Source of the DNA: Aphodomonas sp964553125
GTDB taxonomy: Bacteria > Bacillota > Clostridia > Christensenellales > Aristaeellaceae
Direction: 5' to 3'
Length of the DNA: 64,000 nucleotides
Assembly: GCA_964553125.1 (NCBI GenBank)
Contig: CAZKJW010000003.1
Span: 1-64,000, forward strand
Shown here: positions 33,216-41,884 of the stretch, piece by piece
Position numbering within the stretch: the first letter of the stretch is position 1
How the letters are laid out: every line of letters begins with the position of its first letter
Program-made: the position numbers and the translations under genes
Notes under the pieces: model-generated
The model's database searches: none
Told to the model about the DNA's origin: nothing
Seen by the model: the letters and a program-made list of their open reading frames with translations, nothing else

Positions 33216-34775
33216 TCAGCTTCTCCGGAGCTTGCTTTTCACCATGTCAAAAGCGCTTTTCAGCTCCTCGGTCTTCAGCAGCAGCAGCACAACTGCGTAT
33301 ACGATCACACCCACGACAATCACGCCGAACATGCTGAGCACAAACGCTTTGCCCGTCGATCCGGAAAGATTCAGCACGGAAGAAAGCGCCAGCAGCACAG
33401 CGCACATGGCGGCTGTTGCGGCGAGTACCTTCCACAGGCATGTCAGCAGGCGCTTCACGTCGATTACGCCCAGCTGCTTATGCAGCATGAACAGCAGTGT
33501 CGCGCCGCTGATCGTGGAGCTGATGGCCGTAGCCGCAGCAATCCCGGCAGCGCCCCAGACGGGGTAGAGCGCGATATCGAGAACGACGTTCAGCAAAACG
33601 ACGACGATGCCGACGATTGTGGGAATGCGCGTTTTTTTGTAGGCGTAGAAGCAACGATTGCCGATCTCGCGCAGGCCGACGCCCAGAATGCCGCAGCTGT
33701 AACAGGCGAGAGCGCTGCTCGTCAGGAGCGTGTTTTCCGCAGTGAACGCGCCGCGCTCGTAAATCAGGCGCGTTACGGGAACGCGAAGCAGCGTCAGAGC
33801 GAAAATGGCGGGAACGGCGATGAGAAGATTCAGGTTTACGCCGAACGAGAGCGTGCGGCTGAACTTCTCGCGGTTTTCGGTATTTTTGACGAGCGTGGGG
33901 TAGAGTACCGTTGCAATCGAGGTCAGCAAAACTGAGCTGACCATCGTGCTGATGCGATTGCCGTAATCGAGCGACGTAATGCCGCCGGTTGCGGCGGAGG
34001 CAACCGCACGATCCACAACGATATACACCTGGTCAAACGCCGAAGAAAGGAGCACGGGCAGCATCAGCGTTGCGACCTCGCGCACGCCGGGATCCTTCAG
34101 ATCAAAAACCGGTTTCGGCCGCAGACCGCAGCGATACATGGACGGAATCTGCACGGCAAACTGGAGCACCCAGCCAATGAGCGTTCCGACAGCGACGAGC
34201 TCAATGTTTTCACCCGCGGAAATGATGATGAAAACGATGATCGAAAGATTGAGCATCACCTGCGACACGGCCGGCACGGCAAAACGGAAATTCGCCTGAA
34301 GATAGGCGGTGCTGGTGCGCGCAAGGAAGGTAAAGAAGCCCATCGCCAGCATGATGCGGGAAAGGCGGATGGTCAGCTGCTGCGCCTCGCTGCTTGCGCC
34401 GGGCAGGAAAAAGCGGCAGACCAGCGTGTCGAGCATCGCAAGCGTCAGGCCGAGAATGACGGCGCTTAGCGCCAGTCCGATTGTAAAGAGGTTGCGGATA
34501 AACCGATCGGCCTTTTCGCGCCCCTGCTGCAGCTGCGTGGAGTAGGTCGGGATCAGCGTCGCAGACATGGCCGTGACAATAACGGAAAGGAAAATGCACG
34601 GGATATCAAACGCAGTCTTGTACGCGTCGGTGATCGCGCTTACGCCGAAACGCGAGGCCAGCACCGTTTCGCGAAGGAAGCCCGTGATTTTTGCTGCCAT
34701 GGTGAACATCATCACCACGAGCATTGATTTGGACAGCGATTTTACGCTGGAATTTGCTTCGTTTTCTGCTTGCAT
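33216..34775 (-). CDS. murJ: MurJ/MviN-family lipid II flippase
   Basis: The 519-residue MOP-superfamily membrane protein has about fourteen helices. The N-terminus carries the MurJ signature FTMAAKITGFLRETVLASRF followed by GVSAITDAYKTAF; later segments PTYSTQLQQ and GNRCFYAYKKTRIPTIVG are also typical. MurJ exports the peptidoglycan precursor lipid II; in Bacillota, related proteins can be dedicated to exopolysaccharide export. The adjacent EpsG-like polymerase gene 27 bp upstream makes a dedicated polysaccharide flippase a real alternative. The ribosome site AGGTGA is close to the ATG. Confidence 0.85.
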   Translation of the reverse strand: MQAENEANSSVKSLSKSMLVVMMFTMAAKITGFLRETVLASRFGVSAITDAYKTAFDIPCIFLSVIVTAMSATLIPTYSTQLQQGREKADRFIRNLFTIGLALSAVILGLTLAMLDTLVCRFFLPGASSEAQQLTIRLSRIMLAMGFFTFLARTSTAYLQANFRFAVPAVSQVMLNLSIIVFIIISAGENIELVAVGTLIGWVLQFAVQIPSMYRCGLRPKPVFDLKDPGVREVATLMLPVLLSSAFDQVYIVVDRAVASAATGGITSLDYGNRISTMVSSVLLTSIATVLYPTLVKNTENREKFSRTLSFGVNLNLLIAVPAIFALTLLRVPVTRLIYERGAFTAENTLLTSSALACYSCGILGVGLREIGNRCFYAYKKTRIPTIVGIVVVLLNVVLDIALYPVWGAAGIAAATAISSTISGATLLFMLHKQLGVIDVKRLLTCLWKVLAATAAMCAVLLALSSVLNLSGSTGKAFVLSMFGVIVVGVIVYAVVLLLLKTEELKSAFDMVKSKLRRS

Positions 34776-34802
34776 ATGTCACCTGTCAATGAATTTCTTG
34801 GC

Positions 34803-36068
34803 TCAGTAAGACACGATACGGCTACGGTTAGACGGTTTTCGCAGGAGCGAATTGTAGTATTCGTCCCAGCTCAGTCCGCCGGTTTCGTAGGCGTTCATGG
34901 CGCTTGCGTTTTTGATGTTGACGTATTTTTCGTCGAGCAAACGCTCGGAATTGAAGATGGTGATGTACGGATATTCCCACGGCTTGGAGTTATAATACTC
35001 CGCGTAATCCATCACGGCGGAGATATCCTTGACGTACAGGAAGGAAATCAGCAGCAGCATAGCGGGGAACGCCACGCGCAGGCGCGAAACGAAATCGCGA
35101 TTGCGCACCATGAGCGCCGGAATCAGCGCAATTTCAACAATGCGGAAATAGACGTTCGTGCGGGAAGCGATCAGGTCGAAGGACATAAACGCCACATAGA
35201 CGCAGAAGCCAAGGATGTACAGATTGAACAGGAATTTTTCGCGCAGGGACATTTCATTTTTCGCGCGTAGCGCGAGAAAGAACACGATCGCCATAAAGAG
35301 CGTGCGGTTGGCAAGCGCGGTAATGCTGACGTGGTTGTTTTCAAGATAATAAGAAGAAATCGTATATTCAAGACGCGCCGGAAGCAGCGAAATCACAGGC
35401 ATCAGATTGACAAAATTGATGACAAACACAAGCGCCGCGCCGATTGCCAGCACAATGGCGATTGTTTTCTTTTTCCAATCGATGAAGAAAATGGTGTTTT
35501 CTTTTCTGAGGAGAAGAACCAACAGCATGACGATTGCGGAATTGTGCATCAGCGTGGCAACGGCAATTCCGGCCAGCGCCGAGATGCGCCGCCTCTGCTG
35601 CCATGCAGGGAAAACCCAGCCGAGCGCGATGCTGAGAGAAATCAACTGCCGGATGCCGCTCTCCATATAGACGAGCGAATAAACGGCAAAAAAGCACGTC
35701 AGACCAAAGATGGGCAAAGTTGTGAATCTGCGCAGGAAACGGTCGATCATCAGGAGGCTGAACAGCGTCACGCAGGCGACAAACACCACGTAATGCGCGT
35801 GCAGCATCCGGAAAAAACTCATCAGGTAGAAAAAACCGACTTCAATTTTATTATACTGAAACGCCGCATAGCTCGGGAAAGCGGAAAGCGGCTGAACATT
35901 GGCATAAATGCTCAAATAGGTGAGATAGTCGGTGCCCTGCCCGTAGCGGAGCGAAAAGAAGATAAATAGCCCCGTCAGCGAGATGAGATAGACGAACTTG
36001 TTCGTGCCGCGCCGCCACTCCCATGCGGTCAACAGCAGCAGCACTGCAAGAATTGTCAGCCTTACCAT
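34803..36068 (-). CDS. EpsG-family polysaccharide polymerase-like membrane protein
   Basis: The 421-residue polytopic protein has about eleven helices. FSLRYGQGTDYLTYLSIY near the N-terminus is the EpsG signature (RYGxGTDYxxY), and later come KIEVGFFYLMSFFRM and YMESGIRQLISLSIALG with MHNSAIVML, which in this family form the presumed catalytic arginine and histidine region. EpsG-like proteins polymerise exopolysaccharide repeat units outside the membrane. No glycosyltransferase cluster is nearby, so the polymer is unknown. GGGAGG lies 10 nt before ATG 36068. It is followed by murJ, probably in one transcript. Confidence 0.83.
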   Translation of the reverse strand: MVRLTILAVLLLLTAWEWRRGTNKFVYLISLTGLFIFFSLRYGQGTDYLTYLSIYANVQPLSAFPSYAAFQYNKIEVGFFYLMSFFRMLHAHYVVFVACVTLFSLLMIDRFLRRFTTLPIFGLTCFFAVYSLVYMESGIRQLISLSIALGWVFPAWQQRRRISALAGIAVATLMHNSAIVMLLVLLLRKENTIFFIDWKKKTIAIVLAIGAALVFVINFVNLMPVISLLPARLEYTISSYYLENNHVSITALANRTLFMAIVFFLALRAKNEMSLREKFLFNLYILGFCVYVAFMSFDLIASRTNVYFRIVEIALIPALMVRNRDFVSRLRVAFPAMLLLISFLYVKDISAVMDYAEYYNSKPWEYPYITIFNSERLLDEKYVNIKNASAMNAYETGGLSWDEYYNSLLRKPSNRSRIVSY

Positions 36069-36123
36069 ATCAGCAGAACCTCCCGAGCGTTTCTGTTTCT
36101 ATCGCCATATGCACAGACAAATC

Positions 36124-36153
36124 AGTATACCACACATCTAACGATTTTGGCAA
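36124..36153 (-). promoter_or_regulatory. promoter of the epsG-like/murJ operon
   Basis: On the minus strand -35 TTGCCA (36148-36153), an 18-nt spacer ending TGTGTGG, and -10 TATACT (36124-36129): an extended TRTGn promoter. The spacer is strikingly similar to that of the yesM promoter. Confidence 0.6.
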
Positions 36154-36184
36154 GGAAACCATTGCATCGAATTTGGCAAAGATT

Positions 36185-36228
36185 GAAAAAAACAAAGCCT
36201 GCGGCGGCAATCGAGGCGTCGCAGGCTT
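36185..36228 (-). terminator. intrinsic terminator of the secA-prfB-DUF1461-tsaD run
   Basis: On the minus strand AGCCTGC pairs with GCAGGCT, followed by TTGTTTTTTTC, 18 nt after the tsaD stop. Confidence 0.8.
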
Positions 36229-36245
36229 ATCGGGCGCTTTCGCGC

Positions 36246-37307
36246 TTATACGGGCAGTTCAAGCCCAGGCTCGGCATTCAGATCGAGAGAAGCCAATTCC
36301 CCGCGAAGCAGCTGCCAGAACGCTGCGCTGCCAATCATGGCTGCATTGTCCGTGCAGAGTTTCAGCGGCGGCATATAGCAGGGAATGTGCAGCTTCTGCG
36401 CGCCGTTTGCCAGCTCCTGACGAAGCAGACTGTTCGCCGCCACGCCGCCGGCAATGGCCAGCGCTTTGGCACCGTGCTCCCGCGCCGCAAGCAGCGCTTT
36501 ACTCACCAGCTGATCGACGACCGCTTTGCGGAAGGAGGCGGCGATATCGGCGGCAGGCACATCCTGTCCGGACTGATGCAGCTGATGCACGCGATTGATG
36601 AGCGCGGTTTTCAGCCCGCTGAAGCTGAAATCGTATCGGCCTTCCAGCCGGGGCTTCGGAAGCGCAAGCGCATCCGGGTTGCCCTCCCATGCAAGCTGAT
36701 CCAGCAGCGGGCCGCCGGGATAGGGGATGGACAGCACGCGCGCAGCCTTATCAAAGGCCTCGCCGGCTGCATCGTCCAGCGTGTTGCCCAGAAGGCGATA
36801 CTCGCCATAATCCGTCACTTCAACGACGTGCGAATGTCCGCCGCTTGCGACAAGGCAGATGAACGGCGGTTCCAGCTCGGCGTGCGCGATGTAGTTTGCG
36901 CAAATATGGCCTTCAATGTGATTGACGGGAATCAGCGGCAGATTCGCGCCGTATGCAAGTGCTTTCGCACAGCTGACGCCGACCAGCAGCGCGCCGACAA
37001 GGCCGGGGCCGTAGGTGACGGCAATCGCGTCGATATCGCACAGGCGCAGGTTTGCTTCCTCCAACGCGCGCTGAACCACTGCGTCGCACGCTTCGATGTG
37101 CTGGCGCGAGGCAATTTCTGGCACAACGCCGCCATAGAGCGCATGAGTTTCTACCTGCGATGCGATCACATTGGAAAGCACCGTGCGCCCATCCGCAACG
37201 ACGGCGGCCGCCGTTTCGTCGCAGGAGGATTCGATGGCCAGTATGCGCGCATTGCGCGCCGAAATGAGATTGTCCGCTTTCGAGCGGGCCAGTTCCATGT
37301 AGCTCAT
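36246..37307 (-). CDS. tsaD: tRNA N6-adenosine threonylcarbamoyltransferase
   Basis: Transfers threonylcarbamoyl to A37 of ANN-decoding tRNAs, with TsaB and TsaE (neither gene is in the window). The 353-residue ASKHA-fold protein has ILAIESSCDETAAAVV, the metal-binding NHIEGHICANY, LVASGGHSHVVEV, LSIPYPGGPLLDQLA, AIAGGVAANSLLRQEL and a C-terminal LCTDNAAMIGSAAF. Normal length. Start ATG 37307 has AAAGGA upstream and overlaps the stop of the DUF1461 gene by 4 bp, so translation is coupled. Confidence 0.97.
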   Translation of the reverse strand: MSYMELARSKADNLISARNARILAIESSCDETAAAVVADGRTVLSNVIASQVETHALYGGVVPEIASRQHIEACDAVVQRALEEANLRLCDIDAIAVTYGPGLVGALLVGVSCAKALAYGANLPLIPVNHIEGHICANYIAHAELEPPFICLVASGGHSHVVEVTDYGEYRLLGNTLDDAAGEAFDKAARVLSIPYPGGPLLDQLAWEGNPDALALPKPRLEGRYDFSFSGLKTALINRVHQLHQSGQDVPAADIAASFRKAVVDQLVSKALLAAREHGAKALAIAGGVAANSLLRQELANGAQKLHIPCYMPPLKLCTDNAAMIGSAAFWQLLRGELASLDLNAEPGLELPV

Positions 37308-37876
37308 GCCTTTTTTCCTTTAGCTAAAAATCCAATGAGAAACGCGCCGCACAGGCAGACGAGCAGTTTCCCGCCGATTTGCGCAACGGCGGAAACGAAG
37401 AAGGACTCCGGCATCATCTGAATCAGCGGCGACGACGGCTCAAAGAGCCACAGGTCGTTTGAAAACGCAATGCGGTGCATTGCCGTAAACCAGCCGCTGA
37501 AATCAAACGCCGCCCATACGGCCAACGCTGCAAGCACGGCGGAAAACGCAGCCGCGCCAATCCACAGCCGCTTTCTTTCCGTCCAGCCGAGGCCGAGAAA
37601 CAGCGCGCCCAGCGTGCACGAAACAATCGCTGTCCGCTTTCCAAACCGGAAAAGCCCGCGCACGTCTTCCATGTGAAGCCGTTCCTGCTCCCCGAAAAGC
37701 GATGGCGAAAGCGAATCAAGCTCGCCGCGCAGATAGGCTGCAGTTTCCTGCGCCATCAGATCAAACGGCGGCTCCTGCGCATAAACGCCCGGATCAAATG
37801 CGAAAGAGGCGATGCAGGCGTATAGGCACGCAATCAGGAGGAGAAACAGCGCTGAACCGGCACAAAAGCGCCTCAT
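37304..37876 (-). CDS. DUF1461 (TIGR01906-type) integral membrane protein
   Basis: The 190-residue protein has four predicted helices: an N-terminal one (GSALFLLLIACLYACIASFA), two in the centre and one at the C-terminus (LLVCLCGAFLIGFLA). The family landmarks are present: EQERLHMEDVRGLF after the first loop, and FTAMHRIAFSNDLWLFEPSS with LIQMMPESFF before the last helix. Function is unknown. The gene overlaps both neighbours by 4 bp (prfB stop and tsaD start), so it is embedded in a conserved housekeeping operon. Confidence 0.85.
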   Translation of the reverse strand: MRRFCAGSALFLLLIACLYACIASFAFDPGVYAQEPPFDLMAQETAAYLRGELDSLSPSLFGEQERLHMEDVRGLFRFGKRTAIVSCTLGALFLGLGWTERKRLWIGAAAFSAVLAALAVWAAFDFSGWFTAMHRIAFSNDLWLFEPSSPLIQMMPESFFVSAVAQIGGKLLVCLCGAFLIGFLAKGKKA

Positions 37877-38970
37877 TGCATTTGCAGGTAGGCGCGCACA
37901 AAGCCGTCGATTTCGCCGTCCATCACGGCGTCCACGTCGCCGTCTTCATAGCCGGTGCGGTGATCCTTCACCATGGTGTAGGGCTGGAAAACGTAGGAGC
38001 GGATCTGGCTGCCCCATTCGATCTTCTTCATTTCACCCTTGATTTCGGCCATTTTTTCTTCTTTTTCACGCTCGCGCAGTTCCAGCAGCTTCGATTTGAG
38101 CATACGGATACAGACTTCGCGGTTCTGAATCTGGCTGCGCTCGTTCTGGCACTGCACAACAATGCCCGTCGGAATGTGCGTCATGCGCACCGCCGAGTCG
38201 GTACGGTTGATGTGCTGACCGCCCGCGCCGCTTGCGCGATAGGTGTCGATGCGCACTTCATCCCAGTTGATGACGAACTCGTCGTCTTCGATGATGGGCG
38301 ATACGTCCAGCGAAGTGAACGACGTGTGCCGCCGTGCGTTTGCGTCGAACGGCGAAATGCGCACGAGACGATGCACGCCTTTTTCGGAGCGGAGGAAGCC
38401 ATAGGCGTTGTCGCCGTCCACTTCCCATGTGACCGACTTGATGCCGGCTTCGTCGCCGAGCAGCAGATCGATCTGCTTGACGGTGAATCCGTGATGCTCG
38501 CAATAGTGCATGTACATGCGGTAGAGCATCTGCGTCCAGTCCTGCGCTTCGGTTCCGCCTGCGCCGGCATGGAGTGAGAGAATGGCGCTGTTTGCGTCGT
38601 AGTCGCCGCGCAGCAGCGTTTCCAGAGAAAGCGCTTCAACGTCGGCTTCCAGCGCGTTCAGATCATCGACAACTTCGCCGACCATCGAAGGATCGCCTTC
38701 TTCGTCCACGAGATCCATCATCGCTTCGATATCGTCGGCGCGGTCGCAGAGCGACTTGTGGTGTTCGATTCTGCCGGAGACATGCTTGAAACGCTGATTG
38801 ATGCGCGTGGAGCGCGCAAGGTCATTCCAGAAATCCGGTTCGGCCATGGTTTCCTGAAGCTCGGCCGCTTCTTCGTTGAGCGCTTCAAGGCCGAGCGCCG
38901 TGCCGACTTCTTCAGTGCGCGCGCGGAGCGCTTTGAGCTTTGCACGAGGCTGTTCAAGTTCTACCAACAT
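37873..38970 (-). CDS. prfB: peptide chain release factor 2
   Basis: Recognises UGA and UAA stop codons and triggers peptide release. The 365-residue protein has a helical domain 1 (EPDFWNDLARSTRINQR), the anticodon-like tripeptide SPF in RISPFDANARRHTSF, and the catalytic GGQ in RASGAGGQHINRTDSAVR. Start: ATG 38970 with AAAGGA upstream; the frame open to 39051 runs into secA. Domain 1 is read in one continuous frame: the position where many prfB genes have the programmed +1 shift (CTT TGA C) reads CTT GAA here, and no stop occurs, so autoregulation by frameshifting is absent. It is 40 bp downstream of secA. Confidence 0.96.
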   Translation of the reverse strand: MLVELEQPRAKLKALRARTEEVGTALGLEALNEEAAELQETMAEPDFWNDLARSTRINQRFKHVSGRIEHHKSLCDRADDIEAMMDLVDEEGDPSMVGEVVDDLNALEADVEALSLETLLRGDYDANSAILSLHAGAGGTEAQDWTQMLYRMYMHYCEHHGFTVKQIDLLLGDEAGIKSVTWEVDGDNAYGFLRSEKGVHRLVRISPFDANARRHTSFTSLDVSPIIEDDEFVINWDEVRIDTYRASGAGGQHINRTDSAVRMTHIPTGIVVQCQNERSQIQNREVCIRMLKSKLLELREREKEEKMAEIKGEMKKIEWGSQIRSYVFQPYTMVKDHRTGYEDGDVDAVMDGEIDGFVRAYLQMQ

Positions 38971-39010
38971 AATGAAGTTCCTTTCGCGTTGAAATTTGTC
39001 AAACAGCCGT

Positions 39011-41710
39011 TCAGGCTTCACGCCCGCAGCAGTTCTTGTATTTTTTGCCACTGCCGCACGGGCAGGGCTCGTTCCGGCCGACCTTCACGCCGGCCTTGAC
39101 GGTCTTGGGCTTGTCGTTTTCCTGACCCGCCAGCTTGGCTTCGGCAGGCTTTGCCACCTGCTGACGCTGAATATTCTGGCGAATCTGCGCATGATAGAGG
39201 CGGATGAGCGTATCCTCGCGAATCAGGCGCACCATGTCGTCGAACATGTCAAAGCCCTCAAGCTTATACTCAACAACCGGATCGTGCTGGCCATAGGCGC
39301 GCAGCCCGATTCCGTCGCGCAGACGGTCCATCGCGTCGATGTGATCCATCCAGCGATGATCCACACAGCTGAGCAGGACGACGCGTTCAAATTCGCGCAT
39401 GTCGATTCCTGCGGCAAGAAGTTCGGCTTCGCGCGCCGCATAAGCCGTCTCCGCGGCCTGATACAGTGCGTCCTTGAGCGCAGAGCGCTTGGAGAAACTG
39501 CCGGCGTTTGCTGCAAACCATCCGAAAGGGACGCAGTAGCGCTCGAGATATTCGCCCAGCGCCTTAACGTCCCAGACGTTCTGGTCGTCCGTTCCGCCGC
39601 AGTAATGATCCACGTTGTCGCCGATCAGGTTCTTGACCATGCCCAGAATCGTTGCGCGCATATCTTCGCCTTCAAGCACCTGACGGCGTTCGCCGTAGAT
39701 GACTTCGCGCTGCTGGTTCATGACGTCGTCATACTGCAGGACGTGGCGGCGAATATCGTAGTTGCGGCCTTCAATGCGCTTCTGCGCGCTTTCGATCTGG
39801 TTGCTGAGCATCTTCGCTTCGAGCGGGGTATCCTCGTCGAGACCGAGACGGTCGATCATGCCTGCAAAGCGATCGGAGCCGAACAGGCGCATAAGATCGT
39901 CCTCAAGCGAGATGAAGAACTGCGACGATCCGGGATCGCCCTGCCGGCCGGCGCGGCCGCGCAGCTGGTTGTCGATGCGGCGGCTCTCATGCCGCTCGGT
40001 GCCGATGATATGGAGACCGCCGACGGCGACCACGCGGTCATGCTCGGCGTCGGTCGTTTTGGAATATTCCGCCAGAAGGCGGTTATATTCGCCGCGTGCG
40101 GCGAGCACTTCCTCGGAAACCTCTTCAACGTGGCCGGTTGCTTCTTCGATGACTTCATCGGGGACGCCGGCGTTGCGCAAATCGCGGCGGGCGAGGAATT
40201 CCGGGTTGCCGCCGAGGAGGATGTCGGTGCCGCGTCCCGCCATGTTGGTGGCGATGGTCACAGCGCCATAATGTCCGGCCTGCGCTACGATTTCGGCTTC
40301 TTTTTCGTGGTGCTTGGCGTTGAGCACTTCATGCGGAACGCCGCGCAGATCAAGCATCCGGGAGAGCATTTCGGATTTTTCAACCGAGACCGTGCCGACA
40401 AGGACGGGCTGCCCGGACGCATGCCGCTGGATGATCTCTTCGACGACGGCCTTGTATTTGCCACGCTGGGTCTTATAGACCATGTCGTTGAGATCCTTGC
40501 GGATCATCGGCTTGTTCGTGGGAATCTGCACAACGTCGAGGCTGTAAATGCCCCGGAATTCTTCTTCTTCCGTCTTGGCCGTGCCGGTCATGCCGGAGAG
40601 CTTTTTGTACATGCGGAAATAGTTCTGGAACGTGATCGTGGCCAGCGTTTTGCTTTCGCGTTCAACGGTCACATGCTCCTTGGCTTCGATTGCCTGATGC
40701 AGACCGTCGGAGTAGCGGCGGCCGATCATCAAACGGCCGGTGAACTCGTCGACGATGATGACCTGACCGTCCTTCACGACGTAATCCACATCGCGCTTCA
40801 TCAGCGCGTTGGCGCGCAGCGCGGCGTTAATGTAGTGGTTGAGGTCGCTGTTTTCAACATCCGCAAGGTTTTCAACGCCGAAATAGCTTTCGGCCTTGGC
40901 AATGCCCTGCGCGGTCAGAGAAACGCCCTTTTCTTTTTCGTCTTTAGTATAATCGGCTTCTTCGCCTTCGCGCAGACGGGAGACGAACTGATCGGCCCGG
41001 GCGTACATATCGTTCGCTTTGTCGCCCTGCCCGGAAATGATCAAAGGCGTTCTTGCTTCGTCGATCAGAATGGAGTCGGCTTCATCGATGATTGCAAAAT
41101 TATGCCCGCGCTGTACCATGTCTTTTTTATAGATGACCATGTTGTCGCGCAGATAGTCGAAGCCAAGCTCGTTGTTGGTGCCGTAGGTGATATCGGCATT
41201 GTAGGCGGTGCGGCGCTGCTCGTTGTCAAGATCGTGCGTGATGACGCCGACGGTCATTCCCAGATAGCGGAACACCTTGCCCATCCATTCGCCCTGGAAT
41301 TTGGCGAGATAATCGTTCACCGTAACGACGTGCACGCCTTTTCCTGCAAGCGCGTTGAGATAGCTGGGCAGGGTGGCGACAAGCGTTTTGCCCTCGCCGG
41401 TTTTCATTTCAGCCACGCGCCCCTGATGCAGCACAATGCCGCCGAGCATCTGCACGTGAAAATGACGTTTTCCCAGCACGCGGCCCATTGCCTCGCGCAT
41501 GACGGAGAACGCTTCCGGGAGCAGATCGTCCAGCGTTTCGCCTGCGGCCAGGCGCGCACGGAATTTTTCGGTCATGCCGCGAAGTTCTTCCTCGGAAAGC
41601 CTGCGATGCGCGTCTTCATAAGAATCGATCTTTGCGGCGATTTTTTCAAGGCGTTTGATTTCCGCCGAGTTGGAATCGCCGAATAATTTTTTCAGAAAAC
41701 TGCCGGCCAT
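39011..41710 (-). CDS. secA: preprotein translocase ATPase SecA
   Basis: Motor of Sec-dependent protein export. The 899-residue protein has the DEAD-type motor with Walker A EMKTGEGKTLVATL, NDYLAKFQGEWMG, ITYGTNNELGFDYLRDNM, Walker B AIIDEADSILIDEARTPLI, the preprotein cross-linking and helical scaffold domains, and TNMAGRGTDILLGG in the second nucleotide-binding fold. The C-terminus ends in the zinc-binding SEC-C motif (GRNEPCPCGSGKKYKNCC), which binds SecB or ribosomes in other bacteria. Start ATG 41710 has GGGAGG upstream; 12 extra codons to 41746 lack a site. First gene of secA-prfB-DUF1461-tsaD. Confidence 0.98.
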   Translation of the reverse strand: MAGSFLKKLFGDSNSAEIKRLEKIAAKIDSYEDAHRRLSEEELRGMTEKFRARLAAGETLDDLLPEAFSVMREAMGRVLGKRHFHVQMLGGIVLHQGRVAEMKTGEGKTLVATLPSYLNALAGKGVHVVTVNDYLAKFQGEWMGKVFRYLGMTVGVITHDLDNEQRRTAYNADITYGTNNELGFDYLRDNMVIYKKDMVQRGHNFAIIDEADSILIDEARTPLIISGQGDKANDMYARADQFVSRLREGEEADYTKDEKEKGVSLTAQGIAKAESYFGVENLADVENSDLNHYINAALRANALMKRDVDYVVKDGQVIIVDEFTGRLMIGRRYSDGLHQAIEAKEHVTVERESKTLATITFQNYFRMYKKLSGMTGTAKTEEEEFRGIYSLDVVQIPTNKPMIRKDLNDMVYKTQRGKYKAVVEEIIQRHASGQPVLVGTVSVEKSEMLSRMLDLRGVPHEVLNAKHHEKEAEIVAQAGHYGAVTIATNMAGRGTDILLGGNPEFLARRDLRNAGVPDEVIEEATGHVEEVSEEVLAARGEYNRLLAEYSKTTDAEHDRVVAVGGLHIIGTERHESRRIDNQLRGRAGRQGDPGSSQFFISLEDDLMRLFGSDRFAGMIDRLGLDEDTPLEAKMLSNQIESAQKRIEGRNYDIRRHVLQYDDVMNQQREVIYGERRQVLEGEDMRATILGMVKNLIGDNVDHYCGGTDDQNVWDVKALGEYLERYCVPFGWFAANAGSFSKRSALKDALYQAAETAYAAREAELLAAGIDMREFERVVLLSCVDHRWMDHIDAMDRLRDGIGLRAYGQHDPVVEYKLEGFDMFDDMVRLIREDTLIRLYHAQIRQNIQRQQVAKPAEAKLAGQENDKPKTVKAGVKVGRNEPCPCGSGKKYKNCCGREA

Positions 41711-41749
41711 TTCTTTCCTCCCAAACAGTTGATTACAAGAAATCATTTT

Positions 41750-41778
41750 ATTATAGCACGCCGGAATGCATCGCGCAA
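41750..41778 (-). promoter_or_regulatory. secA promoter
   Basis: On the minus strand -35 TTGCGC (41773-41778), a 17-nt spacer and -10 TATAAT (41750-41755) preceded by TGC (extended -10). Confidence 0.65.
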
Positions 41779-41829
41779 GCGCGGAGAATGGATGCGAGCG
41801 GATTTTCGACCGGCGCGTAAGCGCCCCAA

Positions 41830-41877
41830 AAAGCAGCCGCCCGGAAAACGATCGGTTCTTCCGGACGGCGTGTTTTT
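41830..41877 (-). terminator. intrinsic terminator of the lipoprotein gene
   Basis: GCCGCCCGGAA (41836-41846) pairs with TTCCGGACGGC (41859-41869, one mismatch). T runs flank the hairpin on both strands, so it can end transcripts from either side; on the minus strand it follows the lipoprotein stop. Confidence 0.75.
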
Positions 41878-41884
41878 TTCGGTT

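Noticed and set aside
38996..41686. A 896-codon open frame antisense to secA
   Set aside because: Its product has no recognisable domain and mirrors secA codons; long antisense frames are expected at this GC content. The same applies to the 837-codon frame antisense to the rhamnosidase (19610-22123) and the 759-codon frame antisense to dnaG/rpoD (2898-5177).
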